A DNA stretch of 39,552 nt, from assembly GCF_001408515.1 (NCBI RefSeq), contig NZ_CYPR01000154.1, forward strand, positions 1-39,552, in the 5' to 3' direction. Below are positions 31,575-39,552 of the stretch, in pieces. The translations under genes and the position numbers were made by a program. The notes under the pieces are model-generated. The model searched no databases. It had not been told where the DNA came from and saw nothing but the letters and a program-made list of their open reading frames with translations. This DNA is from Jannaschia seosinensis. Lineage in GTDB: Bacteria > Pseudomonadota > Alphaproteobacteria > Rhodobacterales > Rhodobacteraceae. Within the stretch, counting starts at the first letter, position 1. Each line of letters begins with the position of its first letter.

Positions 31575-32159
31575 TCAGTCGCGGATGGCGTAAACGCGAC
31601 CCTTTCCGTCGACCTTCTCGGAGGTGATCGTCAGGCCCAGCTTCTTCTTGAGCGCGCCGGACATGGCGCCCCTCACTGTGTGAGATTGCCAATTTGTGGC
31701 GGCGACGATCTCGTCGATGGTTGCGCCGCCCTCGGCGCGGAGCATCTCGATCAGCTTCGCCTGTTTCGTGCCCGTGCGCGGTGTGCGCGCCTTTGGCGCG
31801 GGGTCGGCCTCAGCGGGGGCGTCCTCAGGGGCTTCCGCGCTCGGCGCTGCGTCGGCGCCCGTGGGCGCGCGGTCGCCGCCTTCCGGCTCGATGCCGATGG
31901 CGGCGAGGCCCGCGTCCGTGATGTGCAGGAGCATGGCGTGGCCGTCCTCGTTGTTGCGCCAGATCCGGTTGAGCGCCGCGTCGGCCTTGGTCTGGTTGTC
32001 GGTTGCCGTCTCGGCGATCAGCCCGCGCTTCAGCAACGCCCCGACCACCTTGGCGGCGGCGCCGCCGCGGAGCGAGCCGGGCAGCGGCAGAACGTTGCGG
32101 TCGTCGCGCTGCGCGGCGGCGCTGAGGATGATCGCTTGCGTGTCGGAAAGCTTGGTCAT
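31575..32159 (-). CDS. DUF3489 family protein
   Basis: A 194-residue protein with two winged-helix-like parts. The N-terminal half reads LSDTQAIILSAAAQRDDRNVLPLP. A Pro/Ala-rich linker follows, then the DUF3489 domain KLIEMLRAEGGATIDEIVAAT and VRGAMSGALKKKLGL. Likely DNA-binding; function unknown. It runs against the flanking phage genes together with the small gene upstream. Confidence 0.85.
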   Translation of the reverse strand: MTKLSDTQAIILSAAAQRDDRNVLPLPGSLRGGAAAKVVGALLKRGLIAETATDNQTKADAALNRIWRNNEDGHAMLLHITDAGLAAIGIEPEGGDRAPTGADAAPSAEAPEDAPAEADPAPKARTPRTGTKQAKLIEMLRAEGGATIDEIVAATNWQSHTVRGAMSGALKKKLGLTITSEKVDGKGRVYAIRD

Positions 32160-32254
32160 GGTGTCGTCTCCTTGGTGGGGGCCGCGACCGCCGCGACCCT
32201 CCTACGACCCCGAGCCGCGCGTCGGCGCGGCAGGAGCTTCGGCTGTGCCGGATA

Positions 32255-32527
32255 TCAGCGGGCGTGTTCGCCTTCGCCGAAAGCGCTGTCGGTGATGCGC
32301 TTCAGCAGGCTGGCGTAGTGTTCGAGGGTGCCGACCATCGCCCAGCCCGCCTCGTCGGGGTGGCAGTTGAAGTGGTCGTCGCTGAGCGCCTTCAGGCGGG
32401 CGAGCCTCTCGTCGATTTCGGCCTTCTTGGCCATAAAGGCCGCGAGCGCGGCTTCCTTGTTCCGGCGCGCCTTCTCGGCGCGGAGTTCGTGGCGCGGGGT
32501 GGTGATCGGGATCATGCGGGTCGTCAT
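32255..32527 (-). CDS. Small phage protein, coiled-coil-like
   Basis: A 90-residue charged protein, largely helical (EKARRNKEAALAAFMAKKAE, then DERLARLKALSDDHFNCHPD). It lies just upstream of the DUF3489 gene on the same strand, 95 bases apart. No family is known to me. Confidence 0.65.
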   Translation of the reverse strand: MTTRMIPITTPRHELRAEKARRNKEAALAAFMAKKAEIDERLARLKALSDDHFNCHPDEAGWAMVGTLEHYASLLKRITDSAFGEGEHAR

Positions 32528-32589
32528 CGCGGGGACTCCGTCGTGAGTTGCATCGTGCTTGTGGATCGACGTTCGCTCTGGCGCGGAGG

Positions 32590-32606
32590 CTTATCAACTC
32601 GATAAG
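32590..32606. promoter_or_regulatory. Inverted repeat between divergent genes, candidate operator
   Basis: CTTATC and GATAAG are spaced by five bases in the gap between the leftward small gene and the rightward packaging genes. ATAAGAACA (32602-32610) also occurs at 12991-12999 in the repressor control region. TAGAAT (32616-32621) could be a -10 element for the packaging operon, without a clear -35 partner. Confidence 0.35.
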
Positions 32607-32638
32607 AACATGATTTAGAATGACAATCGGAGCGCGGC

Positions 32639-33241
32639 ATGGACGGCATGAGCGAACGCCAGTACGCCGCGCGCGTCGGCCTGTCGCGCGGAGCGATCCA
32701 GAAGGCCAAGGAGACCGGACGGCTGGTGCTGCACCCTGACGGCAGCATCGACGCGGAAGCGTCGGACACGCGCCGGGCCGAGACGACCGACCCGTCGAAG
32801 ACTCGCGCCGCCGCGAAACCGTCTGCGGCGGCCAGGTCAAAGCTGAAGCCCGTGCCGGAGGCCGCCCTCTCTGCGGTAAGCGACACGTTGCGCGAACAGG
32901 GCATGGCCGCCCCCGCCGTCGGCGGCAGCACGACCTTCCTTCAGGCCAAGACCGCGAACGAGGTGCTGAAGGCGCAGGAACGCCGTATCAGGCTGCAAAA
33001 GCTGAAAGGCGAGCTGGTCGACAAGGCGCGGGCGGAAACGCTGATGTTTCGGCTGGCGCGCGAGGAACGCGATGCCTGGGTGACCTGGCCCGCGCGGGTG
33101 GCCGCGCTCATGGCCTCGGAACTGGCGGCCGCCCCGGGAGAGGGGATCACGGTGGAGGCGGCGGTGATGCAGAAGGTTCTGGAAGCCCATGTCCGCGCCC
33201 AGCTCGACAGCCTCGCCGATATCCGCAGCGGCCTTGGGTGA
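32639..33241 (+). CDS. Terminase small subunit-like protein
   Basis: A 200-residue protein with an N-terminal HTH, MSERQYAARVGLSRGAIQKA, of the kind in Nu1-type proteins. A Pro/Ala linker follows, then a helical C-terminus (RIRLQKLKGELVDKARAETL, then EERDAWVTWPARVAALMASE). It sits directly before the GpA terminase, the place of lambda Nu1, and would recognise the packaging site. The fit is by motif layout and gene order. Confidence 0.82.
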   Translation: MDGMSERQYAARVGLSRGAIQKAKETGRLVLHPDGSIDAEASDTRRAETTDPSKTRAAAKPSAAARSKLKPVPEAALSAVSDTLREQGMAAPAVGGSTTFLQAKTANEVLKAQERRIRLQKLKGELVDKARAETLMFRLAREERDAWVTWPARVAALMASELAAAPGEGITVEAAVMQKVLEAHVRAQLDSLADIRSGLG

Positions 33242-33323
33242 GAACCAGTCCGCGGAGCGGATGCGAGGGTCCGGTGGACCATCGCAAGGGACGAACGCCC
33301 GGAGCGCAAGCGAAGGGCCGGAG

Positions 33324-35252
33324 ATGTTCGCCTTCGACGGGGCCAACGACCTGTTGCGCGCCTGGTCGCGGGGCCTGCGGCCCGACCCGGACCTGACGGT
33401 GTCGCAATGGGCGGACCGGCACCGCTGGCTCAGCTCGCGCGCGAGCGCCGAGCCGGGGCGGTATCGGACAGCCCGCACGCCCTACATGCGCGAGATCATG
33501 GATGCGCTGTCGCCGGTCAGCCCGGTGCAGCGTGTGGTGTTCATGAAGGCCGCGCAGGTGGGCGCGACGGAAGCGGGGAACTGCTTTATCGGCTTCGTGA
33601 TGCACCACGCACCGGGGCCGATGCTGGCGGTCCAGCCGACGGTGGAGCTGGCCAAGCGCAACTCGCGCCAGCGGATCGACCCGCTGATCGAGGAAAGCCC
33701 GGAACTGCGCGAGCGGATCAAGCCGGCGCGCTCGCGCGATGCGGGCAATACGATGCTGTCAAAGGAGTTCGCGGGCGGCATCCTGATCATGACCGGCGCG
33801 AACTCGGCGGTGGGGCTGCGCTCGACCCCGGCGCGGTACCTGTTTCTCGACGAGGTCGATGCCTATCCGGCCTCGGCCGATGAGGAAGGCGATCCTGTCA
33901 GCCTGGCCGAAGCCCGCTCGCTGACCTTCGCGCATCGGCGCAAGGCGCTGCTGATCTCGACGCCGACGATCCGGGGGCTGAGCCGGATCGAGCGGGAATT
34001 CGAGGCCAGCGATCAGCGCCGCTATCATGTGCCATGCCCGCATTGCGGCCATGCGCAATGGCTGCGCTTCGAACGGCTGCGGTGGGACAAGGGCCAGCCG
34101 GACACGGCGGAATATCACTGCGAGGGCTGTGAGACGGCCATCGCCGAGCATCACAAGACGGCGATGCTGGCGGCCGGAGAATGGCGCGCCTCGGCGGAGA
34201 CCAAAGACCCGCACACAGTGGGCTATCACCTCTCGGCGCTCTATTCGCCGATCGGCTGGCTCAGCTGGGCGCGGATCGCGCGGGCCTGGGAGGCGGCACA
34301 GGGCAACGACGAGGCCATGCGCGCGTTCCGCAACACGATCCTCGGCGAGACCTGGTTCGAGACGGGCGAGGCGCCGGACTGGCAGCGGCTGGCAGAGCGG
34401 CGCGAAGAATGGACCGCGGGCACCGTGCCGGCGGGTGGTCTATTCCTCACGGCCGGCGTCGACGTGCAGAAGGACCGGATCGAGATCGATGTCTGGGCCT
34501 GGGGGCGCGGGCTGGAAAGCTGGCTGGTCGATCATGTTGTCATCGAGGGCGGTCCCGGCGATCCGGGTTGCTGGCAGACGCTGACGGAGCTGCTGGGGCG
34601 TACATGGGCGCATGCCAGCGGCCAGCACCTGACCATCGCCAAGCTGGCCATCGATACCGGCTACGAGACCAGCGCCGTTTATGGCTGGGCGCGCCAGGTC
34701 GGGTTTGCGCAGGTGGCCCCGGTCAAGGGGCTCGAGGGGTTCAACCGCGCGAGCCCGGTGACGGGCCCGACCTATGTCGACGCCACCATCGGCGGCAGAC
34801 GCTTGCGACGCGGCGCGCGGCTGTGGTCCGTGGCGACATCGACCTTCAAGGCCGAGACCTACCGTTTCCTGCGGCAGGAGAGGCCGATGGCGGAAGACGT
34901 CACTGCCGGCGCCCCCTGCCCCGCTGGTACGATTCACCTGCCGACATGGGCCGACGGCGAGTGGCTCAAGCAGCTGACGGCCGAGCAACTGATCACCGTG
35001 CGCACCAGGCGCGGCTTCTCGAAGCTGGAATGGCAGAAGCTGCGGGAGCGCAACGAGGCGCTGGACTGTCGGGTCTATGCGCGGGCCGCGGCCTGGATAG
35101 CAGGTGCGGATCGCTGGGCGGACGCACGTTGGCAGGAGCTGGAGCGACAGCTGGCGGTCGAACTGGACGGATCGGACGGGGATGCGGCCGCCAAATCTGC
35201 GCCACGCCCGTCCGTACGGCGGCGCACGGTGAGGTCGAGTTACATGGGGTGA
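33324..35252 (+). CDS. Terminase large subunit, GpA family
   Basis: A 642-residue packaging motor and nuclease. The ATPase half has VVFMKAAQVGATEAGN (Walker A-like, near 74-89) and ARYLFLDEVDAYP (Walker B). Next comes a CxxC pair (CPHCGH, CEGCE), then the nuclease half with FLTAGVDVQKDRIEIDVWAW near 375, the acidic site. This is the lambda gpA/PF05876 pattern. It cuts concatemers at cos and pumps DNA into the prohead. The start ATG 33324 is chosen because the family-like FDGANDLLRAW begins there; ATG 33261 and ATG 33189 are alternatives, and the last would overlap the previous gene by 53 bases. Confidence 0.93.
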   Translation: MFAFDGANDLLRAWSRGLRPDPDLTVSQWADRHRWLSSRASAEPGRYRTARTPYMREIMDALSPVSPVQRVVFMKAAQVGATEAGNCFIGFVMHHAPGPMLAVQPTVELAKRNSRQRIDPLIEESPELRERIKPARSRDAGNTMLSKEFAGGILIMTGANSAVGLRSTPARYLFLDEVDAYPASADEEGDPVSLAEARSLTFAHRRKALLISTPTIRGLSRIEREFEASDQRRYHVPCPHCGHAQWLRFERLRWDKGQPDTAEYHCEGCETAIAEHHKTAMLAAGEWRASAETKDPHTVGYHLSALYSPIGWLSWARIARAWEAAQGNDEAMRAFRNTILGETWFETGEAPDWQRLAERREEWTAGTVPAGGLFLTAGVDVQKDRIEIDVWAWGRGLESWLVDHVVIEGGPGDPGCWQTLTELLGRTWAHASGQHLTIAKLAIDTGYETSAVYGWARQVGFAQVAPVKGLEGFNRASPVTGPTYVDATIGGRRLRRGARLWSVATSTFKAETYRFLRQERPMAEDVTAGAPCPAGTIHLPTWADGEWLKQLTAEQLITVRTRRGFSKLEWQKLRERNEALDCRVYARAAAWIAGADRWADARWQELERQLAVELDGSDGDAAAKSAPRPSVRRRTVRSSYMG

Positions 35253-35255
35253 TCT

Positions 35256-35471
35256 ATGGCCACTATTGCTGACCTGCGCGCGCGCCGCGAGGCTCTCTCG
35301 GCGCAGCGGTCATCAGGCGTGGCGCGGGTCAGCTATGACGGCAAGACCGTGGATTACCGCAGCGTGGCCGAGATCGACCGGGCGATCGAGGCGCTGGATC
35401 GCGAGATCGCGGCCCTCGAGGGGCGGCGCATTGTCCGCCATGTGCGCATCACCACGTCCAAGGGGCTCTGA
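35256..35471 (+). CDS. gpW-like head-tail joining protein
   Basis: A 71-residue protein, MATIADLRARREALSAQRSS then VAEIDRAIEALDREIAALEG, matching the small gpW-type head-completion proteins that lie between terminase and portal in lambda-like phages. It is three bases past the terminase stop and four before the portal gene. Confidence 0.85.
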   Translation: MATIADLRARREALSAQRSSGVARVSYDGKTVDYRSVAEIDRAIEALDREIAALEGRRIVRHVRITTSKGL

Positions 35472-35474
35472 TCC

Positions 35475-36965
35475 ATGGGGCTGTTCGACCGGTTTCGCCG
35501 CTCCCGTGGACGCGGCCCCGCAGCCGTGCGCGCCCGGCTCGAGGGCGCGATGTCCAAACGCCGGCTGCGGGGCTGGAACCCGCCGCTGGAGAACATCAAC
35601 ACGCTGGTCGCCTCCGGCGGCCCGAAGCTGCTGGCCCGCGCGCGGGAATTGGTGGTCACGAATGGCTACGCGGCGAATGCCTGCGAGGCCTTCGCGTCCA
35701 ACATGGTGGGGGACGGGATCAAGCCATCCTCGCTGATCGACGACGCCGGCTTGCGCGATCGGGTGCAACGGCTCTGGCTCGCCTGGACGGACGAGGCGGA
35801 CGCGGACGGGCTGACCGACTTCTACGGTCTGCAGGCCATGGTGGCGCGCGAGATGTTCGTCGCGGGCGAGTGCTTCGTGCGGATGCGCCCGCGCCGGGCC
35901 GAGGACGGGCTGCTGGTGCCGCTGCAGATGCAGCTTCTCCAGTCCGAAATGCTGCCCTTCGAGAAGACGGGCCCGGCGGCCAACGGCAACCGCATCCGCT
36001 GCGGCATCGAGTTCGATGCGATCGGGCGGCGGGTGGCCTATCACTTCCGCCGCAGCCATCCCGGCGACAGCACCGATCAGCGTGTGGCCGTGCCGGAAAC
36101 GGTGCGCGTGCCGGCGGCGGACGTGCTGCACATCTACCGCCCCATCGACGCGGGCCAGATCCGCGGACTGCCGCATGTGGCCCCGGCCATGGTGCGGCTG
36201 TTCCTGCTCGATCAGTACGACGACGCGGAGCTGGACCGGAAGAAGACCGCGGCGATGTTCGCGGGCTTCATCACCAAGACCGCGCCGGAAGACCCGATGA
36301 TGGGGGAGACCGAGCCGGATCTCGACGGGACCGCCATCGCCAGCCTGGAGCCGGGCACGATGCAGGTGCTGCTGCCGGGCGAGGATGTGAAGTTCTCGTC
36401 TCCGGCGGATGTCGGCGGCGGCTACGAGGCGTTCCAGTACCGGACGCTGCTCGCGGTCTCGGCCTCGCTGGGGTTGCCCTATCACCTGGTGACCGGCGAC
36501 GTCCGCCAAGCCAACTATTCGTCCTTGCGCGCGGAACTGGTCGAGTTCCGCCGACGGGTGCAGCAGCTTCAGCACGGGGTGATCGCGCATCAGCTCTGCC
36601 GCCCCATCTGGGCGCGCTGGCTGGAGACGGGACAGCTGGCAGGCCGGTTGGACCTGGCCGATCCGGTCGCTGCGCGCATGGTTCAGTGGATCCCGCCGCG
36701 ATGGGACTGGGTCGATCCGCTGAAGGACATCCAGGCGCAGGTCCTGGCGATGGAGGCCGGGATCACCTCCCGGCGCAAGGTGGTCGAGGCCACCGGCTAT
36801 GACGTCGAGGAGGTGGACCGCGAGAATGCAGCCGACGCCGCGCGCGTGGCTGATCTGGGACTGCGCTATCGCACCAGCCCCGGCGAGACGCAAGGCGCCC
36901 GCGCGACGCCGGAAAAGCGGCCCAATCCGGCCGACGGCGCGGACGGTCGCACTACACAGGAGTGA
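35475..36965 (+). CDS. Portal protein, lambda family
   Basis: A 496-residue portal (PF05136). The typical parts are NPPLENINTLVASGGPKLLA near 36, RARELVVTNGYAANACEAFA, GLQAMVAREMFVAGECFVRM and GLPYHLVTGDVRQANYSSLR near 338. Portals form the twelve-part ring at one head corner through which DNA passes and to which terminase docks. It sits in lambda gene order, before the protease. Confidence 0.93.
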   Translation: MGLFDRFRRSRGRGPAAVRARLEGAMSKRRLRGWNPPLENINTLVASGGPKLLARARELVVTNGYAANACEAFASNMVGDGIKPSSLIDDAGLRDRVQRLWLAWTDEADADGLTDFYGLQAMVAREMFVAGECFVRMRPRRAEDGLLVPLQMQLLQSEMLPFEKTGPAANGNRIRCGIEFDAIGRRVAYHFRRSHPGDSTDQRVAVPETVRVPAADVLHIYRPIDAGQIRGLPHVAPAMVRLFLLDQYDDAELDRKKTAAMFAGFITKTAPEDPMMGETEPDLDGTAIASLEPGTMQVLLPGEDVKFSSPADVGGGYEAFQYRTLLAVSASLGLPYHLVTGDVRQANYSSLRAELVEFRRRVQQLQHGVIAHQLCRPIWARWLETGQLAGRLDLADPVAARMVQWIPPRWDWVDPLKDIQAQVLAMEAGITSRRKVVEATGYDVEEVDRENAADAARVADLGLRYRTSPGETQGARATPEKRPNPADGADGRTTQE

Positions 36966-36969
36966 CATC

Positions 36970-38013
36970 ATGAAGAGCTGGTACACGATCCGCGCCCGGG
37001 CTTCGGGCGCGGAGGTGCTGATCTATGACGAGATCGGCGCCTATGGCGTCAGCGCCAAGGGGTTTCTGGCCGAGCTGGGTGCGCTGCCGGATGATGCCCC
37101 CATCGACCTGCGCCTCAACAGCCCCGGCGGGTCGGTCTTCGACGCGGTCGCCATCCACAACGCACTGAGCCGTCACGCAGGGACTGTCACCGTCTGGATC
37201 GACGGCATCGCGGCTTCGGCGGCGAGCTACATCGCGATGGCGGGCGACGAGATCGTCATGCCGGAAAACGCCTTCCTGATGATCCATGACCCGTCCGGGC
37301 TGGTCATGGGCACCGCGGCGGACATGCGCGACATGGCCGGGACGCTGGACAAGATCGCGGCCAGCATGACGCGCGGCTACGCGACCAGATCCGGCAAGCC
37401 CGAGGCGGAGATCGCGGCACTGCTGGCCGCCGAGACCTGGCTCTCGGCTGCCGAGGCGCTGGAGGCGGGCCTTGTCACGCGCCTGGCCGAGCCCGTGCGC
37501 ATCGCCGCCAGCTTCGATATCGGACGCTTCCGGAACGCGCCGCCAGAACTGGTTGAAGCGGTCGAACCCGTCGAGGCCATCGAACCCGTCGAGCCGGACC
37601 CGGCCTCCACAGCGGCGGGCATCGTTGTCGTCTCCAACGATGTTGTTCCTGCTGCGGGTGCAGAGCCGCTCGCGGAAAGCGCGCCGGGTGTTGCAGACCG
37701 GAACACCCGATCAAGCGAAGTGGAGAGCTGCGTTGCAGTCGCCAACGGACCACCCGACGCCGGGGTGATCCGCGCCGAGGCCATTGCCCATGCCCGCGCC
37801 GTGATCGACCTCTGCCGCCTGGCAGGCCAGCCGCAGATGGCCGGGCGCTTCCTTGAGGAAGACGCCAGCCTGGATGCGGTGCGCGCGAGCCTTCTTGACG
37901 CAAAGGCCGAGGCCGCGCCGCAGATCAATCCGCATCACCCGCAACCCGGGCGCAGCGAGACCACGCGCCCCTGGGGCGATGTCATCGCCCGCACCTTCAA
38001 GTTGAAAGGATAA
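36970..38013 (+). CDS. ClpP/S49-like head maturation protease with C-terminal extension
   Basis: A 347-residue protein. Residues 1-190 are a ClpP-like Ser protease: LRLNSPGGSVFDAVAIHNAL, the nucleophilic Ser in DGIAASAASYIAMAGDE near 80-88, and the catalytic His in FLMIHDPSG near 104. A low-complexity linker with repeats of Val-Glu-Pro/Ala follows near 195-215. A helical C-terminus (AHARAVIDLCRLAGQPQMAG) ends the protein. In lambda, gpC and the nested Nu3 scaffold share a frame. The C-terminal part here may serve as scaffold. The start ATG 36970 is five bases after the portal stop. Confidence 0.9.
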   Translation: MKSWYTIRARASGAEVLIYDEIGAYGVSAKGFLAELGALPDDAPIDLRLNSPGGSVFDAVAIHNALSRHAGTVTVWIDGIAASAASYIAMAGDEIVMPENAFLMIHDPSGLVMGTAADMRDMAGTLDKIAASMTRGYATRSGKPEAEIAALLAAETWLSAAEALEAGLVTRLAEPVRIAASFDIGRFRNAPPELVEAVEPVEAIEPVEPDPASTAAGIVVVSNDVVPAAGAEPLAESAPGVADRNTRSSEVESCVAVANGPPDAGVIRAEAIAHARAVIDLCRLAGQPQMAGRFLEEDASLDAVRASLLDAKAEAAPQINPHHPQPGRSETTRPWGDVIARTFKLKG

Positions 38014-38016
38014 GCC

Positions 38017-38382
38017 ATGCCCTCGCTCACAGAAGGCACGCACCCCGGCGGCTTCCTCGTCTGGGAAGTGCTGCGCGACTACACCCGCGAGACCATCACC
38101 GTCGCCGCGGGCACGCTCGCACCCGGCACGGTCCTGGGCAAGATCACCGGCTCGGGCAAATACGCCGCGCACGATCCCGCCGCAATCGACGGCACCGAGA
38201 CCGCGGTCGCGGTGCTGTGGGGCAAGGCGGATGCGAGCGCCGGCGATGCACCGGCCGTCGCCCTCGTCCGCGGCCCCGCCATCGTCAACCCTCACGACCT
38301 CGTATTCACTGGCACGCTCGCTGAGGCCGAGATCACGGCCGCCCATGCGGCGCTGCTCGCCGCGGGCATTCTCGTCCGCTGA
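38017..38382 (+). CDS. Head decoration protein, gpD-like
   Basis: A 121-residue protein with LRDYTRETITVAAGTLAPGT and LGKITGSGKYAAHDPAA, the beta-rich gpD pattern of trimers that sit on and strengthen the capsid. AAAGGA precedes the ATG, three bases after the protease stop region. It lies between protease and capsid genes as in lambda. Confidence 0.92.
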   Translation: MPSLTEGTHPGGFLVWEVLRDYTRETITVAAGTLAPGTVLGKITGSGKYAAHDPAAIDGTETAVAVLWGKADASAGDAPAVALVRGPAIVNPHDLVFTGTLAEAEITAAHAALLAAGILVR

Positions 38383-38422
38383 TCCCGCGCCACCCCCCAA
38401 TTCCTGACCCGGAGGCATTCCC

Positions 38423-39436
38423 ATGGCCACCATGGACATCTTCGAAGGCGATGCCTTCACCATTGTCGAGCTGACCCGCGCGCTCGAGAACATCCCCTTC
38501 AAGCCCGCGATCCTCTCGGGGGCCGGGCTCTTCGGCGCCCGCGGCGTCCGCAGCCGCACCGTAATGATCGAGAGCCGCGACGGCACCCTGTCGCTGATCC
38601 CGTTCTCCGAACGCGGCTCGGCCTATGAGAGCCAGATCCCGGAGCGCCGCGAGATGCGCGCCTTCGTCTGCCGACAGTTCAAGAAGCAGGACGTGCTCTG
38701 GGCCTCGGAGATCCAGGCAGTCCGTGACTTTGGTTCGGAAACCGCCGTCCAGCAGGTGCAGACCGAGGTGGCGCGCAAACTGGGCCGACTCAGGAACGAT
38801 GCCGAGGCGACGTTTGAGTTCCACCTGTTCAACGGCATCCAGGGCGTGGTGAAGGATCCCAGGGACGGGGCAACGGTCATCGACTACCACGCCGAGTTCG
38901 CCATCACCCCGGCCGCGGAGGTCGACTTCGATCTGGACAATGCCACCCCGGCTTCGGGGGCCTTGCGCAAGCGCTGCCAAGCCATGATCGAAAGCGTCGA
39001 GGACAGCCTCGGCGGTCTCGCCGCCGGTCAGGTGCAGCTGCGCGCCGAATGCGGCTCGGCCTTCTTCGCCGATCTGGTCGCCCACAAGGAGGTGCGCGAG
39101 ACCTATCTAAACACTGCCGCGGCCGCAGATCTGCGCGGGCGCGTGGGCGAGGAGGTCAGCTTCGGCGGCATCACCTTCCGGCGCTATCGGGGCGGGCTGG
39201 GCTTCGGCGTGTCCACGGACAAGGCGTACTTCTACCCCGAGGGGGTCGAGGGGCTGTTCGAGATCTACTACGCCCCCGCCGACACGTTCGAGACAGTCAA
39301 CACGGTGGGTCTGCCGCTCTACGCGCGCATGATCCCAGACCGCGACCGGGACGAATGGGTGCGCCTCGAGATCGAGAGCAACCCGTTGCCGATCTGCACC
39401 CGCCCGCAGGTTCTGCGCTCGGCAAGGCGGACCTGA
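38423..39436 (+). CDS. Major capsid protein, gpE-like
   Basis: A 337-residue protein of the lambda gpE family (PF03864). It starts MATMDIFEGDAFTIVELTRA, then NIPFKPAILSGAGLFGARGV, FVCRQFKKQDVLWASEIQ and the C-terminal DTFETVNTVGLPLYARMI. It builds the HK97-fold shell. GGAGG lies seven bases before the ATG. The length is normal for the family. Confidence 0.94.
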   Translation: MATMDIFEGDAFTIVELTRALENIPFKPAILSGAGLFGARGVRSRTVMIESRDGTLSLIPFSERGSAYESQIPERREMRAFVCRQFKKQDVLWASEIQAVRDFGSETAVQQVQTEVARKLGRLRNDAEATFEFHLFNGIQGVVKDPRDGATVIDYHAEFAITPAAEVDFDLDNATPASGALRKRCQAMIESVEDSLGGLAAGQVQLRAECGSAFFADLVAHKEVRETYLNTAAAADLRGRVGEEVSFGGITFRRYRGGLGFGVSTDKAYFYPEGVEGLFEIYYAPADTFETVNTVGLPLYARMIPDRDRDEWVRLEIESNPLPICTRPQVLRSARRT

Positions 39437-39552
39437 TGATGGCTGTCGCAATGGCGTTGGACGCCCTGTTCGCGGATGGCAATGTCGCACGCGACGCCGT
39501 CTACACCCCCGAGGGTGGCGCACCCGTCCTCGTCCGGGCCGTGGCGCGCCGG
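39436..39552 (+). CDS. Head-tail connector gene, start only (3' end outside window)
   Basis: The ATG overlaps the capsid stop (TGATG). Thirty-nine codons are visible, MMAVAMALDALFADGNVARD and onward, with DAVYTPEGGAPVLVRAVARR. Both the sequence and the place after gpE fit an FI/FII-type head-tail attachment protein. The window ends inside the gene. The second ATG at 39439 is an alternative start. Confidence 0.7.
   Translation, partial: MMAVAMALDALFADGNVARDAVYTPEGGAPVLVRAVARR

Overview
The window is high-GC DNA of the kind seen in Alphaproteobacteria. The prophage gene set (DUF2924 plus serine recombinase, DUF6511-like and DUF6362-like proteins, ParB-methylase fusion, DUF3489) most resembles Rhodobacteraceae prophages. 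The genus cannot be named from sequence alone.

Layout. (a) 1-1151: the 3' part of an IS1380-family transposase, inserted into an IS21-family element of which only the istB 3' end and terminal repeats remain. (b) 1393-1482: tRNA-Ser(GGA) with a terminator. (c) 1755-8313, leftward: a tight six-gene operon with overlapping genes. It encodes a Dcm-like cytosine-5 methyltransferase with an N-terminal HTH, a Vsr endonuclease, a SNF2-family helicase/translocase, a stand-alone EcoRII N-terminal recognition domain, a MORC/MutL-like GHKL ATPase and an HNH nuclease. It looks like an ATP-dependent, 'split EcoRII' type restriction system. This is the most interesting locus here. (d) 8421-12926, leftward: prophage lysogeny and integration arm, with an S24 repressor, a PD-(D/E)XK-type nuclease gene starting at the repressor stop, a small protein, DUF2924, a large serine recombinase and a KorB/ParB-like HTH protein. 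(e) 13043-23186, rightward: early replication and recombination genes (excisionase-like HTH, RecA/Sak4-like ATPase, possible ssDNA-binding protein, Cas4-like nuclease, SF1 helicase, Toprim/VapE primase-helicase). (f) 23212-26938, leftward: a two-gene cassette of subtilisin-like protease and AAA+ ATPase set antisense into the phage, probably a second defence module. (g) 26939-31515: two gene-free stretches with different dense short-repeat arrays, flanking a RuvC-like resolvase and two small phage genes. They are followed by a ParB-domain DNA methylase, a small membrane protein and a class I methyltransferase. (h) 31575-32527: two small leftward genes. (i) 32639-39552: lambda-order packaging and head genes (terminase small-like, terminase large GpA, gpW-like, portal, ClpP-like protease, gpD-like, gpE-like capsid, start of the next head gene). 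The prophage runs past the right edge.

How it fits together. A lysogen carries three layers of likely conflict genes: the split-EcoRII operon beside the tRNA, the repressor-linked nuclease, and the protease/ATPase cassette. The defence genes are visibly less GC-rich than the phage genes, which suggests separate acquisition. All functions are inferred from motifs and gene order read by eye; no database search was run.
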